DNA from: JBFGCA01 sp041567315
GTDB taxonomy: Bacteria > Acidobacteriota > Thermoanaerobaculia > Multivoradales > JAHEKO01
Assembly (NCBI GenBank): GCA_041567315.1
Contig: JBFGCA010000036.1
Coordinates: 1-40,413 of the forward strand
Length of the DNA stretch: 40,413 bases
Reading direction: 5' to 3'
The stretch's first letter is position 1; every line of letters begins with the position of its first letter. The position numbers and the translations under genes were made by a program. Positions 1 through 8,908 of this stretch are shown one piece after another. Under the pieces are notes generated by a model that was not told the DNA's origin, searched no databases, and saw nothing but the letters and a program-made list of their open reading frames with translations.

Positions 1-3
1 CAT

Positions 4-74
4 CCCGCTGGGCGGCGTTGCTCCTCGGTCACGTATAGCCCGATACGCTCAATCGTCGCGCCTTGCCCAGCGGG
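4..74. repeat. 10-bp perfect inverted repeat with 51-nt loop
   Basis: CCCGCTGGGC at 4-13 is exactly mirrored by GCCCAGCGGG at 65-74. No coding sequence is apparent between the arms. It lies upstream of the first gene and could be an intergenic repetitive (REP-like) element or a structured terminator of a gene outside the window. There is no T-tract, so simple intrinsic termination is not shown. Confidence 0.45.
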
Positions 75-120
75 CGCTTCGCCGCTCTCGGTGTGACAAC
101 GAACTTACCGCACGGGACAC

Positions 121-126
121 TAGGAT
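121..126 (+). promoter_or_regulatory. putative -10 element (TAGGAT)
   Basis: TAGGAT ends 11 bp before the preferred ATG at 138, so transcription would start about 5 nt before the start codon. No clear -35 and no Shine-Dalgarno sequence are seen. It resembles other TAnnnT boxes placed just before start codons in this window. Confidence 0.35.
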
Positions 127-137
127 GGTGGGTGGGC

Positions 138-2006
138 ATGACCACCGCGGACTGGCGCCAGCTCTACGCGCAGAAGATCGCCACCGCGGAGCGGGCGGCG
201 GCAGTGGTGCGGCCCGGCCACCGGGTGTTCATCGGCTCCGGGGCCGGCGAGCCCCAGACCCTGGTCGAGGCGCTCTCGGCGCGCGACGACCTGAGCGACA
301 CCGAGATCGTCCATCTGCTGACCCTGGGGGTGGCCACCTACGCCGAGCCGCGCTTTGGCAGCCGCTTCCGCCACAACGCCTACTTCATCGGCCCCAACGT
401 CCGGCAGGCGGTCAACGAGGGCCGCGCCGACTACACCCCGGTCTTCCTCTCCGAGATCCCGCGGCTCTTCCGGCGCGGGCGGGTGGTGATCGACGTGGCG
501 ATGATCGAGGTCGGCCCGCCCGACGCCCACGGCTACTGCAGCTTCGGGGTCTCCACCGACATCGTCAAGGCCGCCGCCGAGACCGCCCACCTGGTGGTCG
601 CCGAGGTCAACGAGCAGATGCCGCGGGCGCTGGGCGACTGCTTCATCCACGCCCGCGACCTCGACCTCATGGTGCCCAGCGACCGGCCGATCCTGGAGGC
701 GGTCCAGGGCGAGCCCGACGAGCTGGCCAGCCGCATCGCCCGCCACGTCGCCAACCTGGTGGTCGACGGGGCCACCCTGCAGCTCGGCATCGGCACCATC
801 CCCGACGCGGTGCTCCACTACCTGACCGAGTTCAAGGACCTCGGGGTCCACACCGAGATGTTCAGCGACGGGATCATCCCGCTGGTCGAGAAGGGGGTGA
901 TCAACAACTCGAAGAAGACCCTCCACCGCGGCAAGATCGTGGCCAGCTTCGTGATGGGCTCGCGCCGGCTCTACGACTTCATCGACAACAACCCGCTGGT
1001 CGAGTTCCACCCCACCGAGTACGTCAACGACCCCTTCGTCATCGCCCAGAACGACAACATGATCTCGATCAACTCGGCGATCGAGGTCGACCTCACCGGC
1101 CAGATCTGCTCCGACTCGCTGGGCGAGATGTTCTACAGCGGCATCGGCGGCCAGGTCGACTTCATCCGCGGCGCCGCCCGCTCGCGGGGCGGCCGGCCGG
1201 TCATCGCCCTGCCCTCGACGGTGGCCGGCGAGACCGTGTCGCGGATCGTGCCGATGCTCAAACCGGGGGCCGGCGTGGTGACCAGCCGCGGCGACGCTCA
1301 CTACGTGGTCACCGAGTACGGCGCCGCCTACCTGCACGGCAAGACCGTCCGCGAGCGGGCGATGGCGCTGATCAACGTCGCCCACCCCAAGTTCCGGCCC
1401 TGGCTGATGGCCGACGCCAAGGCCCGCAAGCTGGTCTACGCCGACCAGATCGAGCTGCCGATCCGGCCGCCCGCCTACCCCGAGGAGCTGGAGCGCTGGC
1501 TCGAGCTCAAGGACGGCTCGCGGGTCTTCCTGCGGCCGCTCAAGCTGACCGACGAGCCGCTGCTGCGCGACCTCTTCTACCGGCTGTCGCCCGAGTCGAT
1601 CCACTACCGCTTCTTCCAGCTCCTCAAGTCGATGCCGCACCAGAAGCTCCAGGAGTTCCTGCGCATCGACTACGAGGCCGACATGGCGCTGGTGGTGCTG
1701 ACCAGCTCGACCGAGGAGGACGCCCGGATGCTGGCCATCGCCCACTACCTGCGCGACCCGCGTACCAACTTCGCCGACAGCGCCTTCCTGGTGCGCGACG
1801 ACTGGCAGGGCAAGGGCATCGGCACCCGGCTGGTCCAGGCGCTGGTCGAGGCCGCCCGCCGGCAGGGGATCGCCGGCTTCACGGCCGACGTGCTGGCCGA
1901 CAACCGCGGCATGCTGCGGGTCTTCCACCGCTGCGGCTACCCGGTCGAGAGCCGGCTGGAGGGCAACGCCTACAGTCTCAGGATCCCCTTCCAGGAGCGC
2001 GAGTAG
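138..2006 (+). CDS. acetyl-CoA hydrolase/transferase fused to GNAT acetyltransferase domain
   Basis: The 622-residue protein has an N-terminal class I CoA-transferase/acetyl-CoA hydrolase region (about residues 10-430). It should move CoA between short-chain acyl-CoA and acetate-like acceptors, or hydrolyse acetyl-CoA, in the cytoplasm. The signature SAIEVDLTGQ holds the expected catalytic glutamate at about E316, and GIGGQVDF follows. From about residue 456 a complete GNAT domain appears, with the acetyl-CoA loop motif in VRDDWQGKGIGTRL. The fused GNAT resembles the Pat type that acetylates lysines. ATG 138 is preferred over a TTG at 63 because family similarity begins at MTTADWRQLY. The 3' end overlaps the convergent membrane-protein gene by 29 bp. 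Substrate is not predictable; the domain call is firm. Confidence 0.9.
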   Translation: MTTADWRQLYAQKIATAERAAAVVRPGHRVFIGSGAGEPQTLVEALSARDDLSDTEIVHLLTLGVATYAEPRFGSRFRHNAYFIGPNVRQAVNEGRADYTPVFLSEIPRLFRRGRVVIDVAMIEVGPPDAHGYCSFGVSTDIVKAAAETAHLVVAEVNEQMPRALGDCFIHARDLDLMVPSDRPILEAVQGEPDELASRIARHVANLVVDGATLQLGIGTIPDAVLHYLTEFKDLGVHTEMFSDGIIPLVEKGVINNSKKTLHRGKIVASFVMGSRRLYDFIDNNPLVEFHPTEYVNDPFVIAQNDNMISINSAIEVDLTGQICSDSLGEMFYSGIGGQVDFIRGAARSRGGRPVIALPSTVAGETVSRIVPMLKPGAGVVTSRGDAHYVVTEYGAAYLHGKTVRERAMALINVAHPKFRPWLMADAKARKLVYADQIELPIRPPAYPEELERWLELKDGSRVFLRPLKLTDEPLLRDLFYRLSPESIHYRFFQLLKSMPHQKLQEFLRIDYEADMALVVLTSSTEEDARMLAIAHYLRDPRTNFADSAFLVRDDWQGKGIGTRLVQALVEAARRQGIAGFTADVLADNRGMLRVFHRCGYPVESRLEGNAYSLRIPFQERE

Positions 2007-3444
2007 CGCCGGCCGGCGACGGCCGCTCCGCGGAGGTCGGCCTCAGGCGGCGGCCGGCGGCGTTTCCGGCCACTAGGATGCGGCGCCAGATCTCGAACAG
2101 CGCCGCCGCCAGCACGCTGGGCAGCAGGAGCGTTGTCGAGACGAAGTAGCGCGCAAACGGATACGAGACCAGGCTCACCAGGGCGAGATAGGTGACGAAG
2201 TAGCCGGTTCCGAGCGCCCCGAGCGCCAGCAGCGGCCGGCCCGCTGCTGATCTACCGGACGGCCCCCGCCGGTGCCGCCGCCGCGCCACCACCAGCACCG
2301 GAAGCGAGCCGAGGACCAGGACCGCCAGAGCCTTGAGCGCGGCGTCGTCGCCGAGCTGGGCGAGGCCGTAGAGGTGGGCGTCCCGCACCCACTGGAGGTA
2401 GAGCCGCGGACGGCGCGCCAGGATCTCGACCGCCACCCCGCCGAGCAGCTCGTCGCGCACGATCCGCAGGTTGCGCGGATCGGGTTCCTCGCCCGCGGCG
2501 ACGGCTTCCCGCGACCGGGCGGCGATCTCGTGCCCCGCCGCGGGCACCGCGATCCGCCACAGGTTGGAGTTGTACTGGACCAGGTAGGGCATGGTGTCGG
2601 CGCCGGGCGTCATCGGCTCCCATCCACGCTTCTGCCGCTGATGGAGCAACCGTCCGGCCAGCCGTCGATGCCCCTCGGGCAGCTCCCCGAGCAGCTCCTC
2701 GTCGAGGAAGTTGGCGGCCAGCGCCACCAGGTTGGTGCCGCCGAAAGAGACCAGACCGAAGTGGCCGACCGTCGCCCAGCGGAGCGCGCAGAACGACAGA
2801 TAGGGCACCAGCATGGCGGCGGCGAGCCCCAGCGTGAAGACGCCGGCCCGGCGCCCCCCGCCGCCTCGCCAATGGCGGAGCGCCGCGCCGATCAGCGGCA
2901 CGAAGCCGACCAGAAAGGCCGCCGCCGGACGGAGCTGGTAGGCGGCGAAGACCGCCAGGGCCAGCCCCACCCAGGCGAGAGGTTGCGACCGCCCGGCGGC
3001 CAGCAGCAGCAGGGCGGCGAACGCCAGCAGCGTCGCGCAGGCGGCCAGGAAGTCGGGCTGGATCATCGCCACCAGCGCCATCACCCCGGCGAAGGGCAGC
3101 GCGGCGGCCGCCGCGAAGGCGAACCAGCCGGAGCCCGCGTAGACCCGCAGCCCATGCCAGAACGCCAGGACCGCCGCCACGAAGACCAGCGCCTGGATCC
3201 AGGGCACCGGCCGCTGCGCCGCCCCCAGCCGGCCGGCCGTCTCGAGGAACAGCGGGTAGCCGACGGTCCGGTAGTGCGCCAGCGCCGCGGCCAGCTCCTC
3301 GGCCCGCGACGCCCGCACGTAGCTGAGGCTGTCGGGCGTCCACACCATGCGCAGCCCGCCGGCCGCCCCGACCACGGCCAGGAACCCCGCGAGCTGCAAG
3401 GCGAGGAGGACCGGCGGCTTCGCGATCGGTAGCCCCCCGCGCAT
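1978..3444 (-). CDS. polytopic membrane protein, glycosyltransferase-like (hypothetical)
   Basis: The 488-residue protein has about ten hydrophobic segments and a periplasmic-type loop region around the middle (RRLAGRLLHQ, TMPYLVQYNS). Near the N-terminus, TPDSLSYVRAS after the first membrane segment recalls the acidic first loop of GT-C/PMT-like glycosyltransferases, but no family signature is certain. ATG 3444 is chosen because GGGAG lies five bases upstream and a TATCCT box lies at 3480-3475 on this strand. Upstream in-frame ATGs at 3498 and 3513 would overlap the divergent EamA gene. It converges with, and overlaps, the CoA-transferase gene. Function is unassigned. Confidence 0.7.
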   Translation of the reverse strand: MRGGLPIAKPPVLLALQLAGFLAVVGAAGGLRMVWTPDSLSYVRASRAEELAAALAHYRTVGYPLFLETAGRLGAAQRPVPWIQALVFVAAVLAFWHGLRVYAGSGWFAFAAAAALPFAGVMALVAMIQPDFLAACATLLAFAALLLLAAGRSQPLAWVGLALAVFAAYQLRPAAAFLVGFVPLIGAALRHWRGGGGRRAGVFTLGLAAAMLVPYLSFCALRWATVGHFGLVSFGGTNLVALAANFLDEELLGELPEGHRRLAGRLLHQRQKRGWEPMTPGADTMPYLVQYNSNLWRIAVPAAGHEIAARSREAVAAGEEPDPRNLRIVRDELLGGVAVEILARRPRLYLQWVRDAHLYGLAQLGDDAALKALAVLVLGSLPVLVVARRRHRRGPSGRSAAGRPLLALGALGTGYFVTYLALVSLVSYPFARYFVSTTLLLPSVLAAALFEIWRRILVAGNAAGRRLRPTSAERPSPAGATRAPGRGS

Positions 3445-3445
3445 C

Positions 3446-3480
3446 TCCACTCCCGAATCTCCACTCCCGGTGACAGGATA
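3446..3480 (-). promoter_or_regulatory. putative promoter box (TATCCT) and duplicated leader
   Basis: On the minus strand TATCCT (3480-3475) would place a start site near 3468. The leader carries two copies of GGGAGTGGAGAT 14 bp apart; the second supplies the Shine-Dalgarno-like GGGAG for ATG 3444. The divergent EamA start at 3497 is only 52 bp away, so both genes share this control region. Confidence 0.4.
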
Positions 3481-3496
3481 GCCCTTTCGCGACGCC

Positions 3497-4471
3497 ATGC
3501 CCGGAGACGACAAGGCGGCCGGACGCCCGGCGTGGCCCTACCTGCTGGCGGCCCTCGCTCTCTTTGTGGTCTGGAGCAACAGCTTCATCGCCGCCTCCTA
3601 CGTGCTCGGCAGCGAGGCGCGCCCGGCGCAGCTCGACTGGATCGGTCTTACGGTGCTGCGTTACGTGCCGATCGCGCCGCTCTGCCTCCTCTACTGCTTG
3701 GTGTTCCGGCGGCGCGAAACATTTCAGATCCTGAGGACCTACCCGCTGCGGCTGGCGGCCGGCGGGACGCTGGCCACCAGCGCCTACGCGCTGGCGCTCT
3801 ACTACGGCCAGCAGCACGGGGTGCCGGCGCCGCTCGCCTCGCTGACCACCGCGCTGCTGCCGCTCTTCGTCATGCTGCTGGCGGCGGTCTTCCTCGGCGA
3901 GCGGCTGACCGCCCGCAAGCTCGGCGCCTTCCTCGTCGCGCTGGCCGGGCTGGTGCTCATCGCGCTCTCCAAGGGCGACCCGCGGGCGATCGCCGGCTAC
4001 GGGCTGGTGCTGGGGGTCACCGCCCTGGCGCCGCTCTCCTGGTCGGTCTACTCGATCTTGAGCAAGCCGGTCAGCGGTCTGGCCTCGCCGCTGGTCTGGA
4101 CCTACCTGGGGGTCGCGGTCGGCAGCCTGCCGCTCTACCTGCTGCTGCCCTGGTACGGGGGCCCGCAGATCGCCACCCTCGGGGCCGACGGCTGGACGGC
4201 GGTGCTCTTCCTCTCGGTGCTCTGCACCCTGGCCGGCTACGCGGTCTGGAACTGGCTGCTCCGCCACCTGCCGGCCACCACCGTCGGCTTCACGGTCTTC
4301 CTCAACCCGCCGCTCACCACGGTCTCGAAGCTCCTGCTGGCGACGCTGCTGCCGGCGGCCTTCGTCTTCCAGCTCAGCGCCCTCGAGTGGCTGGGCGGCG
4401 GCCTGGCGCTCGCCGGCCTGGCGCTGGCGGTGTGGCCGGCGGGCGGGCGCGGGTCAGGCGCCGGCCGTTAG
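3497..4471 (+). CDS. EamA/DMT-family transporter
   Basis: The 324-residue inner-membrane protein has ten predicted transmembrane helices in two homologous EamA halves (about residues 14-155 and 168-312). Features typical of the drug/metabolite transporter superfamily include the helix-4 region TALLPLFVMLLAAVFLGERL and a second-half counterpart. Length matches the family's usual 290-330 residues. Members export amino acids, nucleosides or small metabolites, and the substrate cannot be read from sequence. The gene is divergent from the membrane protein at 1978-3444 and convergent with the CHRD gene. No Shine-Dalgarno sequence is obvious before ATG 3497. Confidence 0.9.
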   Translation: MPGDDKAAGRPAWPYLLAALALFVVWSNSFIAASYVLGSEARPAQLDWIGLTVLRYVPIAPLCLLYCLVFRRRETFQILRTYPLRLAAGGTLATSAYALALYYGQQHGVPAPLASLTTALLPLFVMLLAAVFLGERLTARKLGAFLVALAGLVLIALSKGDPRAIAGYGLVLGVTALAPLSWSVYSILSKPVSGLASPLVWTYLGVAVGSLPLYLLLPWYGGPQIATLGADGWTAVLFLSVLCTLAGYAVWNWLLRHLPATTVGFTVFLNPPLTTVSKLLLATLLPAAFVFQLSALEWLGGGLALAGLALAVWPAGGRGSGAGR

Positions 4472-4499
4472 GTCGCGGCGGGGCGGCGGAGTCGGCTGG

Positions 4500-5321
4500 C
4501 TACGGCACCGACGTGGTCCAGGCCGCGATGTCGCCGGACTCGAAGCCGTCGTCGAAGATCGGCCCTCTCGCGATCTGGCCGCGGATCTCGCCCGCGGGAA
4601 AGGCCATCGAGTGGACGTTGTAGTAGAGCAGGTCGCCGGCCAGGTCGGCGGCGTCGATCGCGGCCAGCGGCGCGGTCCCCGAGAAGGGGCTGGTCGGGTC
4701 GCCGAAGTCGAAGATGATCGGGCCGTTGACGCCGGCCGGGGCGGCGTGGATGTGGGCGCCGGTCGGGGCGAAGACGTCGTGGACGCACTCGCTGACCACC
4801 AGCGCGGTGGCGTCGTCGCTCAGGTCGGACCGGCACAGACCGCTGGCGGCCGAGCCGGTGGGCGGCACCTCCTGGCCGCCCTCGAGGCGGGTGAAGAAGC
4901 GATCCACGGTCCGCGGCAGGATCTGGCCGCGGATCTCGCCGCCGGGGTTGGCGGCGGTGTGGACGTTGACGTAGAGCACGCCCGCCTGGAGGTCGGCGAT
5001 CTCGCCGGCCGTCATCCCGGACCACACCTCCTCGATCGGGCTGGTCGGGTCGCCGAGGCCGAAGACGATCGGGCCGCCGACCCCGGTCGGCGCCTTGTGG
5101 ATGTGCGCCGCCGTGGGCGCCGCCACCGTGTGGGTGCAGGTCACGGTCAGCTCCGCCAGCGCCTCGTCGAGGTCCAGCCGGCAGCCGCCGCGATCCGAGG
5201 TCGACACCGGCGGCACCTCCTGGCTCCCGTCCATGTGAAAGACGAACAGATCCTGCGCCGAAACGGCGGCGGCACCCGCCAGGAAGAGCAACGCCGTCGA
5301 AGAACACTGTCTCAGCTTCAT
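4500..5321 (-). CDS. secreted protein with two CHRD domains
   Basis: The 273-residue precursor starts with a Sec signal peptide (hydrophobic TALLFLAGAAAVSA, cleavage near residue 22). Two tandem CHRD domains follow, about residues 24-136 and 139-256. Each has the AHIH motif in its middle and ends with GGEIRGQI or AGEIRGQI. CHRD domains are extracellular beta-rich modules of unknown function in bacteria, first described in chordin. A short tail, DDGFESGDIAAWTTSVP, closes the protein. Tails of this DGFESGD..AW kind recur at the ends of unrelated secreted proteins and look like a sorting or processing tag. It is divergent from the receptor kinase at 5474. Confidence 0.85.
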   Translation of the reverse strand: MKLRQCSSTALLFLAGAAAVSAQDLFVFHMDGSQEVPPVSTSDRGGCRLDLDEALAELTVTCTHTVAAPTAAHIHKAPTGVGGPIVFGLGDPTSPIEEVWSGMTAGEIADLQAGVLYVNVHTAANPGGEIRGQILPRTVDRFFTRLEGGQEVPPTGSAASGLCRSDLSDDATALVVSECVHDVFAPTGAHIHAAPAGVNGPIIFDFGDPTSPFSGTAPLAAIDAADLAGDLLYYNVHSMAFPAGEIRGQIARGPIFDDGFESGDIAAWTTSVP

Positions 5322-5473
5322 GGTCGATGGTCCTCCGGTCTACGATCCGACAGCCAATCGTCGGGTCCACTCCCCGCCTGGATGGTGGGTCCACGTGGAA
5401 AGGCCCACGGTTCACCTTGGCCGACCTCGTCCTGCGGCCGAGGTCTCGAATAGACTCGTCCAGCTACACGCCC

Positions 5474-8400
5474 ATGGCGGAGCGAACAGGAGACGGCGAC
5501 CAGACAGAAGTGACTCGGGAGTCCCCCGAGCAGCGCGGTGCGACGGCGGTGACCCGGGAGGGCGCCCGCAGACCGCGGCCGGCGGCGGCTTCCGCCGTCG
5601 AGCGGCGTTTGGAGTCCGGCACGGTTACGGCGGCTCTGACGGCAGGGGAAGGCGTGGCCGAGGGCGCCCGGCTCGCCACCCTGCTGCTGAGCGACTTGGT
5701 GGGGAGTAGCGCCATGGTGCAACGCTCCGGCGACGCCGCCAGCGCCGAGCTCTTCAAGAAGCACGACCGCCTCGCCCGCGACCTTCTCGAGGAGCACCGT
5801 GGGCTCGAGATAGACAAGACCGACGGCTTCCTGCTGCTCTTCGACCGCCCTTGGCAGGCGGTGCTCTACGCGCTCGACTACCACCGGGCGCTGGCCAGGC
5901 TGTCGCGGGCCGCAGGCGTCGAACTGGAGTCGCGGGTCGGGATCCACCTCGGGGAGATCATCCTGCGCCGGAACCCGCCCCAGGACGTCGCCCGGGGGGC
6001 CAAGCCGCTCGAGGTCGAGGGTCTGGCCAAGCCGACGGCGGCGCGCCTGATGTCGGTGGCCGGGGGCCGGCAGACCTTGATGACCCAGGCGGCCTTCGAC
6101 CTGGCGCGGCGCAGCGCGATCGGCAGCGCACAGAGCACCGAGAGTCTTCAGTGGTTGGCCCACGGAAGCTACCTGTTCAAGGGGGTGGAGGAGCCGGTCG
6201 AGGTCTTCGAGGTCGGGGTCGAGGGCGTCGCGCCGCTGGCGGCGCCGACGAGCTCCGAGAAGGTGACCCGAGTCGCCGACGAGGAAACGATCCTCGGCTG
6301 GCGGCCGGCGCCGGGTCTCGAGATTCCCTACCGCTCCAGCTGGGTAGTGAGGGAGAAGCTGGGCGAGGGCGGCTTCGGCGAGGTGTGGCGCTGCGAGCAG
6401 ACAAAGACCGGCGAAGTCCGAGTCTTCAAGTTCTGCTACGAGACCGAGCGGCTGCGCTCACTGCAGCGGGAGATCACCGTCTTCCGTCTGCTCAAGGAAG
6501 AGATCGGCTTGCGCGACGACATCGCTCGCGTCCTCGATTGGAACCTCGAGGAGGCGCCGTACTTCGTCGAGTTCGCTTACGTCGAGGGCGGCAACCTGGT
6601 GGACTGGGCCGAGGCGCAGGGCGGGATCGGCGAGCTGCCGATCGCTGAGCGGCTCGAGATCGTCGCCCAGGTGGCGACGGCGCTCGGTGCCGCGCACTCG
6701 GTCGGCGTGCTCCACAAGGACATCAAGCCGGCCAATGTCCTGATGACTCGCGACGCCGAGGGACGACCGCGGGCGGTCCTGACCGACTTCGGCGTTGGTC
6801 TGGTCACCGACCGAGAGCGACTGGCATCCAAGGGCATCACGGTTCTTGGCCTCACCGAGATGGACGTCGCGACCGAGGGCGCTTCCGCCAGCGGCACCCA
6901 CATGTACATGGCTCCCGAGCTTCTGGCCGGCAAGCCCTCGACGATCCAGGCCGACATCTACGCCCTCGGCGTGATGCTCTATCAGGTCGCGGCCGGCGAG
7001 CTCGGCCGGCCCCTGGCCCACGGCTGGGAACGGCACGTCGAAGACCGGATCCTGCGCGACGACATCGCCGCCTGCGTGGAAGGCACGCCGCGCCGCCGCC
7101 CCGGCAACGCCGAGGTCGTGGCCGAGCGGTTGCGCACGCTGGAGGAGCGACGGGCGACTCGTCAGGCCGAAGAGCGCGCAGCCCAAGCAGCCCAGAGGGC
7201 CCAGCGCCGGCGCAAGGTGCTCACCACCGTCGCCGCGGTGTCGAGCGTCTTTCTGGTGGTGGTCAGCTTCCTCGCGATCCAGGCCATGCGTGCCCGGGCC
7301 GATGCCGAGCGCCGTCGCGGCCAGGCCGAGCAGCTGATCGACTTCATGCTGAACGACCTGCATGAGGGACTCGACAGAATTGGCCGGCTGGATCTGTTGG
7401 CGGGAGTGGCGCAGAGCTCGAAGAAGTACTTCGACTCGCTCACCGACCGCGACGAGTCGCCTGACGCCCTCGAAAAGCGAGGCACTACGCTCCAGAACAT
7501 CGGCAACGTGCTGCTCGATCAAGGCGACGCCGAATCGGCGCTCGCAGCTCAGCAATCGGCGGTGCGCCTGTTCGAGGATGCCATGTCCCGCGAGCCCTCG
7601 AACGACGCCTGGCTGAAGGGCCTGAGCGCGAGCCGCCTACGGCTGGGTCTGGTGCTGGTCGCCCAGGGCGAGAATGACGCGGCGCAGCGGGTCTTTGGTG
7701 AAGCTATCGATGCCGCGCAGCAGCTGGCTGCCCGCCGGCCCGGCGATCCTGAGCCGAAGTTCGCCGTGGCGCGGTCTCGATATCAACTGGCCAGACTGGA
7801 GACCCGGATCGGTGACACGGCGGCGGCGGTAAAGACCCTGCGGGAGAACGTTGCAGAGATAGAGGCCCTGACCGCTGAGGCGAGCGAAGTCGACTGGCGG
7901 GAGTGGGAGCTGCTGCTGGATGCCCGCATGCTTCTTGCGGGCATGCTGCGTTATCGTGACGAGCTAGCAGTGGCTGCGGACGAGTGGCACCGGGCTCGTC
8001 TCCTTGCGCAGCGACTGGCGGCGGAGGATCCCACCAACGCCGTCTGGCCGCGCCAACTCGCATGGATCCACCTGCAGACCGGCGCTTTGCTGTTCGAGCA
8101 GGCGGATTTGCCGGCTTCGTTGGAGTCCTTTGAAGCGTCACGGGCGGCCTATGAGCTCCTGACCCGGACCGATCCAGAGCGGGTCACCTGGCGCGGCCTG
8201 CTTGCCGAGAGCTTGCGGATGATCGGCAAGATCCATGACCTGTCGGGCGAGCCGGAATCCGCGATGCGGCTCCTCGCCGATTCTCTGGCGGTCATGGAGC
8301 GGCTGGTGTCGGAGGATCCGACGCGCCTTTCCTGGTTGCCATGGCTCGCTCGCGTCCACGACTCCACCGGCTCCGCCCATCTGAAGCACGGCGATACCGG

Positions 8401-8764
8401 GTCGGCTCTGGCCTCCTACGAGGCCGCGCGAGAGCTGAGGGAAAGGCTGGCGGCTGCTGCCGATGACGATCCTGGTCCCCAGAATGCGCTGGCGAATACC
8501 CTGGTGACAATCGGCAAAGTTCACGCTCAAAGGCAGGAAGGAGATCTGGCCCGAGAAAAGTGGACCCGTGCGCTCGAGATCATCGAGCCGGTCACCGCCC
8601 GTACCGACCAAGTGTCGTACCGCGACACTCACGCACAGGCCCTCCTTAGCCTCGGTCGCATCGAGGAAGCCCGACCTCTGGTCCTGGACCTGCTGGCGCG
8701 CGGTTGGGACGATGCGGAGTTTCTGCAGCTGGTTCGGGATAGTGGGCTGCGGGGTCCGCCCTGA
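5474..8764 (+). CDS. membrane receptor Ser/Thr kinase with N-terminal class III cyclase-like domain and TPRs
   Basis: The 1096-residue protein carries, in order: a class III nucleotidyl-cyclase-like domain (about 65-245); a protein kinase domain (about 290-560) with GEGGFGEVW at 297, HKDIKPAN (D416, N421), DFG D438 and MAPELLAG; one membrane helix (about 582-604); and a long TPR region to the end. The kinase looks active; its HRD motif reads HKD. The cyclase part keeps a metal-site Asp (LSDLVGSS, D74), a KTDGF motif and an AAR arginine. However, the transition-state Asn of VNxAAR is replaced (KPTAAR), so cyclase activity is doubtful. ATG 5474 is preferred to ATG 5327, because the 49 intervening residues are not family-like. 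The TPRs probably face the periplasm and sense or scaffold. Confidence 0.9.
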   Translation: MAERTGDGDQTEVTRESPEQRGATAVTREGARRPRPAAASAVERRLESGTVTAALTAGEGVAEGARLATLLLSDLVGSSAMVQRSGDAASAELFKKHDRLARDLLEEHRGLEIDKTDGFLLLFDRPWQAVLYALDYHRALARLSRAAGVELESRVGIHLGEIILRRNPPQDVARGAKPLEVEGLAKPTAARLMSVAGGRQTLMTQAAFDLARRSAIGSAQSTESLQWLAHGSYLFKGVEEPVEVFEVGVEGVAPLAAPTSSEKVTRVADEETILGWRPAPGLEIPYRSSWVVREKLGEGGFGEVWRCEQTKTGEVRVFKFCYETERLRSLQREITVFRLLKEEIGLRDDIARVLDWNLEEAPYFVEFAYVEGGNLVDWAEAQGGIGELPIAERLEIVAQVATALGAAHSVGVLHKDIKPANVLMTRDAEGRPRAVLTDFGVGLVTDRERLASKGITVLGLTEMDVATEGASASGTHMYMAPELLAGKPSTIQADIYALGVMLYQVAAGELGRPLAHGWERHVEDRILRDDIAACVEGTPRRRPGNAEVVAERLRTLEERRATRQAEERAAQAAQRAQRRRKVLTTVAAVSSVFLVVVSFLAIQAMRARADAERRRGQAEQLIDFMLNDLHEGLDRIGRLDLLAGVAQSSKKYFDSLTDRDESPDALEKRGTTLQNIGNVLLDQGDAESALAAQQSAVRLFEDAMSREPSNDAWLKGLSASRLRLGLVLVAQGENDAAQRVFGEAIDAAQQLAARRPGDPEPKFAVARSRYQLARLETRIGDTAAAVKTLRENVAEIEALTAEASEVDWREWELLLDARMLLAGMLRYRDELAVAADEWHRARLLAQRLAAEDPTNAVWPRQLAWIHLQTGALLFEQADLPASLESFEASRAAYELLTRTDPERVTWRGLLAESLRMIGKIHDLSGEPESAMRLLADSLAVMERLVSEDPTRLSWLPWLARVHDSTGSAHLKHGDTGSALASYEAARELRERLAAAADDDPGPQNALANTLVTIGKVHAQRQEGDLAREKWTRALEIIEPVTARTDQVSYRDTHAQALLSLGRIEEARPLVLDLLARGWDDAEFLQLVRDSGLRGPP

Positions 8765-8846
8765 CGCCTGGCAGTCCGTGGTGGGAGGCGGGCGGATCGA
8801 CTGGCGAGCGCGGCGGGGCCGCTCCCAGGGACGTTGTGATAGGTTA

Positions 8847-8876
8847 TTGCAACCAGCCTTTGCAAGGCCCTGTAAC
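8847..8876 (+). promoter_or_regulatory. putative promoter (TTGCAA-18-TGTAAC)
   Basis: TTGCAA at 8847-8852 and TGTAAC at 8871-8876 are 18 bp apart. A second TTGCAA lies at 8860-8865, forming a direct repeat with a 13-bp step that could bind a regulator. It precedes the small ORF at 8909. Confidence 0.3.
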
Positions 8877-8908
8877 CAAGGGTGCAGCAGCGCCCGAGAG
8901 GAGGATGC

